The notes under the pieces were generated by a model, which did not search any database, was not told where the DNA came from, and saw only the letters and a program-made list of their open reading frames with translations. Below, piece after piece: positions 49,201 to 61,200 of a DNA stretch of 64,000 nt (positions are counted from its first letter, which is position 1; every line of letters begins with the position of its first letter). Source of the DNA: Macrosoma leucophasiata. Lineage: Eukaryota > Arthropoda > Insecta > Lepidoptera > Hedylidae. The stretch covers positions 8,901,001 through 8,965,000 of the forward strand of contig JAWQUS010000020.1 of assembly GCA_036365455.1 (NCBI GenBank). Reading direction: 5' to 3'. The position numbers and the translations under genes are program-made.

Positions 49201-52200
49201 AATTATTTAAATTCTGAATAAAAATTGTGGACGAAAATTATGGAAAGGACAATATGTACTCGGAGGTTGGGTAGGGTGGACAAAAGAGAGTATTGATACC
49301 GAGTTAGTGACTTATCTACTCTTACAGCTTAATTTCCTTCCTGATGAATCTATTTCGTTGCAGTTAAGTTAAAATAGGAAAGATAATTTTTTAAACGCAT
49401 CTTTCCAAGTAAAGAACACACCCTTGATGGTTTAAAATGCCGTTAAATGGGTTTCGCTTCCCTGACGATCAGAATTGGGTTAAATTCACACGAATAAATT
49501 AGTGTTACGAGGCCGTACGTAGCTTTTCAATTACTTATAATGTTTTTAAAAAACTGTTACTGACTGTTGTTCGGAATATTCAAATAACAGTTTATTTTAA
49601 ATGTATTTAATCAGACGATACTAACCTTTTGTGTTAGTAGTTTCTTAAGCTAGGTTAAAAAGATCTTGTTTAATTTTACATTTAAAATGAAACAAGGTTT
49701 AATCCTTCAGGCCTCCAAAAAAATAACATATTTCATCAAAAATCTTGTAAGTAACCTATTCTAGGTCGTTCAAATACGCACGGCCATTCTTTTTAATGTA
49801 ATGAAAGTGACAAACAAGCATGCAGTTCACATTGATGTTAAGTGATGACTGCAGCCTATAGACACACAATGACCAGAGGTCAAAATACAAATGCGTTGCC
49901 AGTCGTGAGGCCTAAGATGTTATGCCTATGTGCCGCAAATTACAAATCCGTGCATTATTACCTGACCGGAACACGATAGTGCTGAACACTACAATTTAGC
50001 GGCAAGTAGATTAGGTAATGCCGTGGTGCCTACGACCGCGAACTCCGTCACTGGAGCTCTACCACCAAATAAAGTATTTAAAACTTTATTGCCACAGTAT
50101 ATTTATATATACTTAACGCTAAAAGTGCTCTTTTCTAGCTAACCATCGGGAGTCGAGTCATTTTCACTAGATTAAACATTTTTGTTCACAGCCAGCGACC
50201 TAGAGTCGATACGGGCGCTGTTCAATGAGAAAGAAAAGGAGTTATCTGTTGCGGTGGCGAAGGTGGAGGAGCTGACGAGGCAGCTGGAAGAGCTGAGGAG
50301 AGGCAGGGTCCAGCCAGCGCCACCTTCGGCCCACGAACTTGATAAGCTTCGCAGGGAGTTGATGGTGAGTCACTTGGTCACAAGATATGGTAAACATTTT
50401 CATTTGTTCTTTCTGTCACAAATAATAAAATATCAATCTCTTTATCGATTATAGGCGTGAAGTTACGTTTTTTATCTCTTGCTGCTTCTGGGAAATATAC
50501 CTAAGCGTAAATGAATGTTTTGGTTTTTCTAATTATTCTACCCCAAGCTTGTGTTTAGGGTTCCGTAGTAAACAAGGAACCCTTATAGTTTCGCCATGTC
50601 CTACTGTCTGCCTGTCTTTCTGTCTGTCTGTCCGTCCTCGGTTAAGCGCAAAAACTATTAGTACTAGAGACTTGAAATTTGGCACAAATATACATCTTTA
50701 CTACGCCGACAAAGTGGTAGAATAAAAACATGTCATTTTTTTTTATTTAGGGTACCTCCTCTACGTAACTAAGGATATTTTTTTTATTTTTAGTTTTCTA
50801 AATAGTGTGGTATATTGTTGGATAGGTCTTTTGAAAATGTTAGGAGTGTGCTAGCATCATTTTTCAATTTAGGTAACGATTCGTGACTTATTAAGCTTTA
50901 AAGGAACAATTTTCGTTATAATAAAGTGTTCCCCCCCCCCTACCGACTAAACGGTTGTTGTTAGAAATTCAAACGATACGGTAATAGTAGCCATATATAA
51001 TGAAATTAAAAGAAAAACTATCACGCCTAAGTTGGCTTTACAAGTTTGCGAGTAATAGTCGACCAAATGTATTTTACTCCAAAATTTCGAACAACTCCAT
51101 AGAAAATATATATTTTTTTATTACATCTCTTACTTTGTAACTACGGAACCCTACACTGCCCGTGGCCCGACACGCACTTAACTGTTTTTTTTTAATGGAA
51201 TTACTAAAAGTTTCCCGAAATCTGATATACTCATTCGTACGATAGCCATTCCCGAGCCTATACCAAGTGCACTTATAGAATTTGATCCCATGATCGCATA
51301 ATAATCGTAACGGGTCACGCATAGCTTTCGTCGCCGCTGCGGTATTATTTTCACAGAGTGCTCTCAGCCAAGTAGGTTGCGGGCACATTCGCAATCGTAC
51401 GCACTTGATAGGCGGGCCGCTATTCTCGAAGCGTGTGAAATATTTGTTGTTTTATTTTTTTCACTAGCATAAATTACACAGGTTATGAGTAGGGTAAAGC
51501 GAAATGTTAACGATATTGTATTCCTAACATAACTGTCATCATCATTTCAACCGTAAGAGGTCCACTACTTTATACCAATAATGTTAAGTATTGTGAATTT
51601 TTGCCGTAATCGTCAGGCATGGCATACCGGTTGGCAATCGCTGGTGGCGAATGCTTTGGTGGTAGTTTAAATTCGCTTTCTTTCTTATTGATTATCAATA
51701 GATGTCTTTAGCCCTGTTCACCATTATAATGAAAAGGAAAATTCTACGCTCTACGCTCGTATGTGGGTTGTGGACTTCGGTAGATTAGTGATAAGGCTAT
51801 CTGTGCGTACTGAAAGTTACAGTGTCGATAATTACGAGGTTATGCAAAATCTAAATTCACAAGAATATACATTTGTGCTGAATATTGTATTTCAGTTATA
51901 GACTGATTACATAATTTGTTGGTGGCTACACCTAAGAACTCCGTCGCCGTAACTCTATCATCAGTATCATCTTAAAACCACATGTGATGCAATAAATTAT
52001 TTGAATTTGAATTTGAATTTGAATTTGAATCAGTAGATGTGTGTGGACAACCAGTTGATGAAAACGTTGTTATTTAAAAAAATATTTAAAGGAGTTAGTG
52101 TCAAAAGTACCTAAATAATATCATAGCAAATCTTTCAGAACGTGTTGTAGAATAGTCACCCATTAAATATACGTGGGAGATAGTGAGGATTTCGGAACAA

Positions 52201-55200
52201 TCGTCAAAAGTAGGGATAGTTTAAAAAACAATACATATCACAGACACAAATGATGGATAAAATATTTGTTACTTTACTTAGACGAATGATAAACAATCAA
52301 TAAACAATTTATTCATGGTAGTCAACGACATAACTGCTATATTTAGATTTAAATCTTTTTCAATAATTTGATTGGCAAGCTCTTTCAAATTTGAACCTAA
52401 ATTAGGCGCGGAGCTAAATTACGATCTAATGAATATAATTTTAATGCCTGGAGGTAAATTAAGATTACATCATTAAGTCTGTCACTCAGCTAGTACTTAC
52501 TTGATTTCGAACGGTTGATCGCGATAAGGGCTTATGGGATTAAATTTTGTCGCCTCTCAAATCGTTATAATCACCTTCTGTTAGACATTGGAAACGTCAC
52601 GGGACTAAAGGTGATTTCAGACTTTTGTATGGGACATAAAAATATTGGTTAGAAGTACGAGTAATTACTATACTTCCACGTTACTTCACGCCTGTATTCC
52701 CCGCTAAATGGTAGTGTTCAGCACTATGTCAGGTGGTAATGTACGGCCCTGTAATTTCCGGCACAGAGGCATGACACCTTAGGCCTCAGAAGTGGTAACG
52801 CATCCGCATTTTGACCTCTGGTCTTCGTGTGGGTGTCTATAGGCTGCAGTCATCACTTAACATCCATGTGAACTTCATGCTTGTTTGCCACTTTCATGAC
52901 ATAAAAAAAAGATATTAGTAGGTATATGCAGAGGTTAATGCATTCAGTCATACTCGTACATGCTTACATTCACAATTCGCCGATTACGTCTTTACCTACC
53001 TATATAACAGGTGGCGACACTGGCGCGTGGTGGCGGTACTGTCATATTGCCAAATAGGTACAGTATCCAACAAGAAATAATGCACATCGACCTCAGGAAG
53101 AAGATTTCGGCTTATTTCGGGTCTGTAGAGCGTTATCTTTTTCGCACCCTTCCAATATGACGTTTATCCACCATTTTGATCAAGTTTTGACCAATACCAG
53201 ACTATCAGTGCTTACGTGGACAGTGTGCAGCAGAGATAACGCTCTACGAAGTCGAAACTAGCCGAATGTCACTTTCATAGGCCCGATGTGAAATATTTCT
53301 TGATGAGCACTGTTCTACATTTTATAAATATTACCTAATACTTACAACGTTTTATAAACATTACACCAAATACCTACTTTGTTTTGTACCTAAATATAAA
53401 TAAATGGGTAATGTTTATGTACTACATGCGCAAATGTTTTTCTACTTATATTAGGTAAAGGAGGTAAATTTGATCATGGTTATGATCGCTACTTCACCCC
53501 CTGCCCCTCTTCTAACCGCCACTCATTGTATTTTATTTGCTATTTACTTTTTTCGATAAAAAAGAGTTGTATGAATGCATCTTTAGACATTATAACGTCA
53601 CGGGACTAATTTCGAATGTGTACCTACCTGTGTGCCAACAGTTTGATTCGGTCCGTAATTTGACAATTTAGTTATAGCTAGGCCACCGAACTGGCTAAAT
53701 GCCTCATTCAATTTGCGACTGACCTTAAAAGTAAAAATCTGCGTGGGTGACTAATAAACAAACCTTATTATAGGAGAGCAAACGCAGTGTTTTGGATTCT
53801 TACATTTATTTTGTGTCTTATCAGTGTTAGTGGCAAGGACGTTATGAGGAAATGGTGAATAATTCTTTTTTTTACCTTATATTCTGACAGTAGTGCATTA
53901 AATGTAAGGTTTTAAAATTATTGTGCGTTGTTATTAAAGTATGTGGTAAAATAAAATGGATTAGTCTTACAATTAGGTAGGTGAGTTATCTACTCCTGTG
54001 TTTTTCGCTTCTATGTTATATACAAGAAGTTTAATTTTCTAATAGGTCAATTTAATTACTGCGTAGCTACACTGTTTACTAATACAGACTAAAACGAGGC
54101 AAATGTGTATTTACGTTGCTTTAATTAAGTACTTCTATGTACTTGATAACTTTTTATTTTTACTGCGGGTGGAGTTCCAGTGTTACCTACACTGGAGGGC
54201 GTAGGCACCACCGCATTATCAAATCTGTCTGCCGTCAAATGGGTCTCATCCATCTATCGTGTTCCTGTTATAACTATGGTAATGCATGGCCCCGTAATAA
54301 TTATTAAGAGACTAAGGTCTCAGGGATGGCAAAGTCTGCGCGTTCACCGCTAAAAAACCCCATTCATTGTAGCACCACAGTTCCAGGGCATACCGCTCGC
54401 CGTTGATAAGAGTATCGGTATCCTGGGCGTTGACGTATCGAACGAAGTGCAATTCGGGAGTCACATTGAGTTGACATCAAAAAAGTTGGGGGTGCTTAAC
54501 AAAGCGAGGCAATATTTCACATCGGGGCAGCTACTACAGCTTTATAAAGCCCAAGTGCGGCCCCATCTGGAATACTGTTCTCATTTGTGGGCGCGAACCC
54601 CCAAATACCAGCTTGGTCCACTTGACTCCCTACAAAACGCGCCGTTCGTATTGTTAACGATCCAGGATTTACTGACAGACTCGAGCATCGACATCTGAGC
54701 CTGCGCAGAGACATTGCGAGTCTCTGCGTGTTTATATGGGTTTGAGTAACTTCCCTACTCGCAACGTTTTCAATAGTTATTTCTTTACAACTAATACTTA
54801 TTCACTATATGTTTATATATGTACAAAAACAAAAACATTTTTTTTAACCAATACTTTTAGAAAACAAAAAAAAACATTATCATCATCCCTATTATTTACA
54901 ATCTCGATATCAGTGATATAATACCTATAGAATTTTTTATGATGCAGGTATTTTAATACCAATTTCGCTTAAACTTCGATCTAGCCATAGACATAACTCT
55001 ACTCCAGATGAATAACCTGAGTTTCGAACGGAGCTGTCTAATTTGCTCGTTGTCTAAATTTACGGTGCCAATCTAACAGAATGCCTCCGAGATGAAATTT
55101 GTTCAAGGATATTCGGTTCTTGTCAGGCATCGGATAAAAAATGCCTTTCTCAAGTATAATATTCAGTTTATCGTCGTGTGAAATTGAAAAATTATTTGAT

Positions 55201-58200
55201 AATAATAAAATGGTACTTACGTTTGATATATTATTATTATTATTATCAAATAAAATAGAAAGGTCAAATAATATTATTTAAAATAAATGTTTTATCTTCG
55301 TACATTATTCAACAATGTATGTCTTTACGATCTAAAATGTGTACCTAATTCACATTTTGAGTTCTTGGCGGTAATTCTTGGTAATAATAAATAAAAATAA
55401 AATACGCTCACAGCCCCACAGTAGGTATAAACCTGTGTCGTGGGTGCCGTTGTACACATACAACACATACACAGACACCCAGACCCGAAACAAATATCTG
55501 TAGGACATACAAATATTTGTCCCGGTGCGGGGATTGAACCCGCGACCCTTCGAATCAAACGGTCATCTCACACCGCTGGACTAACCGGGTCGTAATGGAG
55601 CCGAAGATCGGTTTACTTTTGTTTTATGTAATGAAGGTGGCAAGCAAACATGCAGATCACATTGATGTTAAGTTATGACTGCAGCCTAAAGACATCTACA
55701 CAAAAACTAGAGGTCAAAATGCAGATGCGTTGCCACCCCTAAGACCTTAGTTGTCATGTCTCTGTGATAGTTATTACGGGGCCATATATTACCATCTAAC
55801 CGGAATACGATAGCGCTGGATACTACCATTTGGCGGCATTAATAGGTAATGCGTTGGTGCCTACGCCCTCCAGTCCTTACACTGGAACTCTACCACCCGT
55901 AAAAACATAAAATAAAAGTGTGCTACGGCTAACAATAATATAAAATGATCGTAATACATAAGTGGGCTGAAAAAAAACTTATATTTGGATTTCACTTACA
56001 AGATGAGAACTGAGAGAGAGAACTGCCTCGGTAGCCTAGTGGTAGCAGGCCACTACTACTACGCTGAGGTCCTGGGTTCGATTCCCGGGTAGGGGGTTAT
56101 CAGAGATAATGGTGTAAAGTCCCCTATCTCTGGTTCTATTTGGCTTTTTCCATTTTCTGGAAATTCCCCAGTACCTCGAAGTTTGGTTATGTGCCCGGAG
56201 ATGTCAACAGGCTCGCCACCTGTTACATGGGCCAAAACGTAACCGGCGAATCGTGGGTGTTTGCATGTATGCTTGAATGCATGCATTTACCTCTGCCTAC
56301 CCCTTCGGGGATTACAGGCGTGAAGTTACGTAGAAGTTACTTATAAGATTGTCGGCATGTGGCAATGGATTCGGCGATTATTGTAGGTAACGATAGGCGT
56401 TTCGGTCAAAGGCCTCATAGGTAAGAAGTCTTGATCGACATCTTAAGAGTATCGCGCTGGGCGGCTGTGTCAAGGCGCTTGATGCGAGGCTGTACTCCTC
56501 AACATAAATAAATAAATCAAAACGCATGTACACCCAGCCTATGTATCTAAATAATAACAGGGGTTACAATGATTTTTTAGTAAGTTAAAAATAATGTCAT
56601 ACCAAAAGGGTGGTTTGAGGAGGAGTTGATCAATATATATTCACACTCACAATAGCTTTCAAAAAAACGTGTCGCTAAGTAAATTGACATGTGTGAGTTG
56701 TTTTCAGACAAATATTCGTTCGTATGGAATGAGAATTTTCAATCGCAGATTTTTCAAAACTGAATACTTTCCAATTTTCCACTAGACCAACGTTTCACTT
56801 GGGAAACTTCTCTGTATGTTAATACCATTATTATAGGTATTCTTTGATATGTGACGCAGTGTGCGACAAAAAATACGATTTGTTCTTGACGTTGAGGAGA
56901 AAATCCGTTGACATGGAAAAAGTCATTCAGATGGAATAAATTTAGCCGGAGAACGGATTCGTGGTCAGATAAATCGGGGTGAAGTAATGGGTTTTCGATA
57001 GTATGTGACTATTGTGTTATTGGATTAATGCCTACTTAGATATTTAGGTTCAATTGAGGTAAACCACTATTAATTCTTTGGCGTTAAGTACATAGTAATA
57101 AATTTTAATTTACTTGTTACTTAATGGGATATTACCTACCTAGACTATCTACTCAGTTATATTCTTGTGTCTTCCTGAAAACGATATAACAACGACACTG
57201 GTGGTAGAGTTCTAGTGCAGAACAGTGGTTCTGCAATGCAGTGGCATTACCCGATCTTCTTCTTCTTCTTCCGTGCCCTCGTAAGTCCCATTTCTCATGG
57301 GGTCGGCACTCCTAATCTTATTTCGTCACTCACGGCGTAATTGTGTCATTTCGGGTTCAAGTCCCCTCGTCCTCATATCATTTTTATGATCCCCATCCAG
57401 GTCATTGGCGGGCGTCCTGGACTATGGTTATACTATGGACTATACTTGGTTATGCAATTTCTAGAACCTCTCTGGTCATATGGTCAGGCTCTCTTCGCAT
57501 AATGTGATCGTACCCGCGTAAGCGATTCTCCTGCAGCTTATTCACAATGTTGGCGACTTTAAATGTACCTCTTATGTAGTTGTTTTATTTATACAACACT
57601 GAATTACTCATGTGCTGCTAAATGGTAGTGTTCAGCACTATCGTCTTCCTGTTCCGGTTAGATGGTTCCTACATAATGTTAAATGTCATGTTCAATTACT
57701 GTAATAACTATCACAGGGATTAACAACTTAGTTCTCAGGGGTGGCAACTCATCTGAATTTTAACCTCTGGTTTTTGTGTAGTCGTAGACTGCAGTCATCA
57801 CTTATCATCAATATGAGCTACATGCTTGTCTGCCACCTTCCTTACATAAAAAATGATTTAAAGGGAATAAAATTGTTTTTGTATAATATATTAAAACGTA
57901 ACTTCACGCCTGTAATCCCCGAAGGGGTAGGCAGAGGTAAATGCATGCATTTAATCATACGTGCAAACACCCACGACTCGCCGGTTACGTTTTGGCCCAT
58001 GTAACTCCGGGGTACTGGGAAACTTCCAGAAAATAGAAAAATCCCAATAGAAGCAGAGATAAAGGATTTTAGACCGTTATCTCTAATATCCCCCGACCCG
58101 GGAATCGAACCCAGGACCTCCAGCGTAATAGTAGTGGCCTGCTACCACTACGCTACTGAGGCAGTTAGTTATAATATATTAATAAGGCGTTATTATCTTC

Positions 58201-61200
58201 TACTCGAAAAAATACAAGAATACTTGTCTTATTTCACTACCAGTGTGAACATATTCAAGCAACAAATATAACCGAGTGTGACAAGTCCTTGAACAAATTA
58301 TTACTATACTATTAAATAACATTTATAACAAAGAAAAATGGAAAGAAAAATTTGACTTCAGGCGAGACTCGAACTCGCGACCTACTGGGAATCTAGTCTA
58401 GCCGCTCTTCCAATTGAGCTACTGAAGTCCTGCCCGATTTGTCAAACCTTTCCTTCACATTTATTGCATTGCTTTATGAAAATATATTTCACAAGCATGT
58501 GTTAATGCGAAATAATATAAAACAATTATTTATAACAAAGTTGGCGATGTTAACTTAAATTACAAGTTCATGCACTAACTTCAATATGATTGCGTAGTGT
58601 CGGTAAAGTTGTGTATTACTTTGACACGAATCTACACACCATACGAAGAGACTTTGTACTCGGAAAAGTTACTGGTGTTGGAGCTTTAGCTAAGGGTATA
58701 TACATTGTTGTACTGAGTGTATCTGCCGCTTATTTATTGTTATTGTATCGTCATGTAGTGACAACAAATACTGTTGCCTATAAACATATGCATAAAAATC
58801 AGAGATTTCAATACAAATGCGTACTTATTCCTGAGGAAATTCTTATTCGCTATCAGCCCGTTCACCGATACAACTATCGGCACAATGATGGCCGAATCCA
58901 CATCTCACATGGCGACAACCTCGTGAGCCAGATCAAGATATTTAATTTCCTTGTCTTTTTCGGTCTTCGCGAGATTCGCTTTCATTACGCGGCGCTCCGA
59001 GCGATCTATCAGGTATATATCAGGTTTATACTATACCACTATATCAGGTTTATTGGCAACAGTCCTGTCAGTGATGATAGATCGGTCCCAATACTTCGTG
59101 ATATGATCATTTTTTAGAACTGGGTCGGGCACATACCTATAGTAAGGCACCTACGCGGCTAGAAGACCGAATTTCAAGGCAAGTTGCTGATGGATTATCC
59201 TGTCTACTTGGTTGTGTCTGTGCAAGTATTCGCCGTTGGCAAGACTCGAACAGCCGGAAACAATATGCCTTATTGATTCACCCGGTCGATGGCATGCATG
59301 GTTACGTCTCTGTGTTGAAAATTACGGGGTCGTACTTTACCATCTCACAGGAACACGATAGCGCTAAACGCTACGATTTAGCGGCAAGTAATTTCAGTAC
59401 CTATCATTGGGCTGCTCACGCCCTTCCACCAGCCACCAGTAGATAGATAAGAGTTCCAATGCTGGAGTTGAGGGTGTAAGCCAAGGCATTATCTATTCAA
59501 TTCTAGTCTATTTGCCGGCAAATGGTAGGTTTAGTATTATTGTGTTTCGGTTAGAGGGTACAATTTTTTTTATGTAATGGAAGAGGCAAACAAGCTTGCA
59601 GTTCACATTGATGTTAAGTGATGACTGCAGCCTATAGACACCCACTAAAGCCAGCCCGAAGACCATTGTCAAAATGTACCTAGATGCGTTACCACTACTG
59701 AGGTCTAAGGTGTTATGCCTCTGTGCCGGAAATTACAGGGCCGTATATTACCATCTGATCGAAACACGATAGTACTAAATACTACCATTTAGCGGCAAGT
59801 ATATTAGGTAATGCGGTGGTGCCTACGCCCGCGATCTCCCTCACTGGAGCTCTACCACCAGTAAAAACAATCTGTAGCCATATAACTTCTCATTTTTTGT
59901 CGCGACGGAAAATAAAAACTTAATCTCAAAGGTGCAGTGATCTGCATTTTGAACACCGATTTTGTCGTGTGTAGAAAGAAAAATAATGCTTATACACATA
60001 CCCCCTTATTATTATATATATAAACGTATTTTAGCTGAAGTGTTGCTAATCTCTCCTTTGTCTTTTTCTATCCTGCACATTTGACAATGCGACTGACAAA
60101 GACAAAGCATTCTATAGCTAAAACGTATCTAATGTACGTTTATGAATACGTAAATGTCCCCAAAATGTGATGCTTAACATTTAAGACTTCCGGTTAGATG
60201 GTAATGCACTAGCGTACAACTCGTAATTTCTGAGATCAACCCAGACGTGACTGATTAATAAGATACTAAAACGGGATGAAAAAATATTAAGGAAGCTGGA
60301 AAGCGATCGAAACGTCGAGTTGATTGTAAATACTTAATTATTTTTAAAATATTTAATCATTGAAGCGAGCATATCTCCGTGGCTGGTGTATATCGGAAGC
60401 GATCTACTCGGTTAAGCGAGGCGGGCGTGGTCGGGTGTGTGATGGGTGACCGTAAGTGGCAAATCAAAATGCGCGTTTCCGTGCTTTCCGAGGGCACGTT
60501 AAGCCATCGGTCCCGGTTGCTATCGATAGATAGCAGTCGTTAAACCTTGTCGGAGGCCTTATCGGCGGTTTGAAAATATCCGACAGCGGGTTGGCCACTA
60601 ACCCTTATCTCCACCAACCCGCAATGGAGCAGCGTAGATCTCTTGTATAAATAATACAATTTGTAATTGCAGTATCGGAACAAACTGAATGAGCAGCAGA
60701 ACGGCAGGCTGTCAGCGCAGAGGGCAGCGCTGGGAGCCCGGCAGGAGGAGATGCGCAGTATCGACCGGCGGGTGTCAGAGCTCCAGGCGCGGCTGCTGCG
60801 GAAGAGGGCGCTCAACCGGCAGCTGGCGGCGCAGCACCGACAGCCACAGCAGAGGTAATGAATAAATACCAAAATTTATGCAAAACTGTGGACATGTGGT
60901 GGCTCCGCCAAGAGCACAGTGAAGAGCTAGGGCATTAGCTACCTTTTTTCGAGACGGTTCGTCGTTTTTTTGAATCCACATAACTTGGGTTTGGATATTA
61001 TTTGGATTTATTATATAGCAGTTATGCAAAATTTTGTGAAAATTATTTCAATTATTCAAAATACAAAGTTTCAATCGCAAAGCTCATATAGGTACTTTTA
61101 TATTATACCTACAAAATGGCGATTTCGTCACACACTTACTCACTCACTGATGTTCATCAAAATTCAGGGGCGCTTCCTGAAGTCCTAGAAAGCTGAATTT

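Noticed and set aside
50194..50195. Alternative acceptor AG for ASPP exon 3
   Set aside because: Using it puts a TAG in frame within three codons; the AG at 50190-50191 keeps the frame.
52001..52030. (TTGAAT)5 as a telomere-like or CRISPR-like array
   Set aside because: Only five perfect hexamers with no spacers; a microsatellite, probably a retroposon tail.
56030..56095. Functional tRNA gene at the head of SINE C
   Set aside because: The same head and 240-bp body occur in several copies with target duplications; tRNA-derived SINE, not a tRNA gene.
58590..59117. 175-codon plus-strand open frame
   Set aside because: It runs through an old family A copy and unassigned inserted DNA, has no recognisable domain, and its upstream has no splice or start evidence.
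60540..60872. 110-codon minus-strand frame over ASPP exon 4
   Set aside because: Joins antisense exon and repeat E; no independent support.
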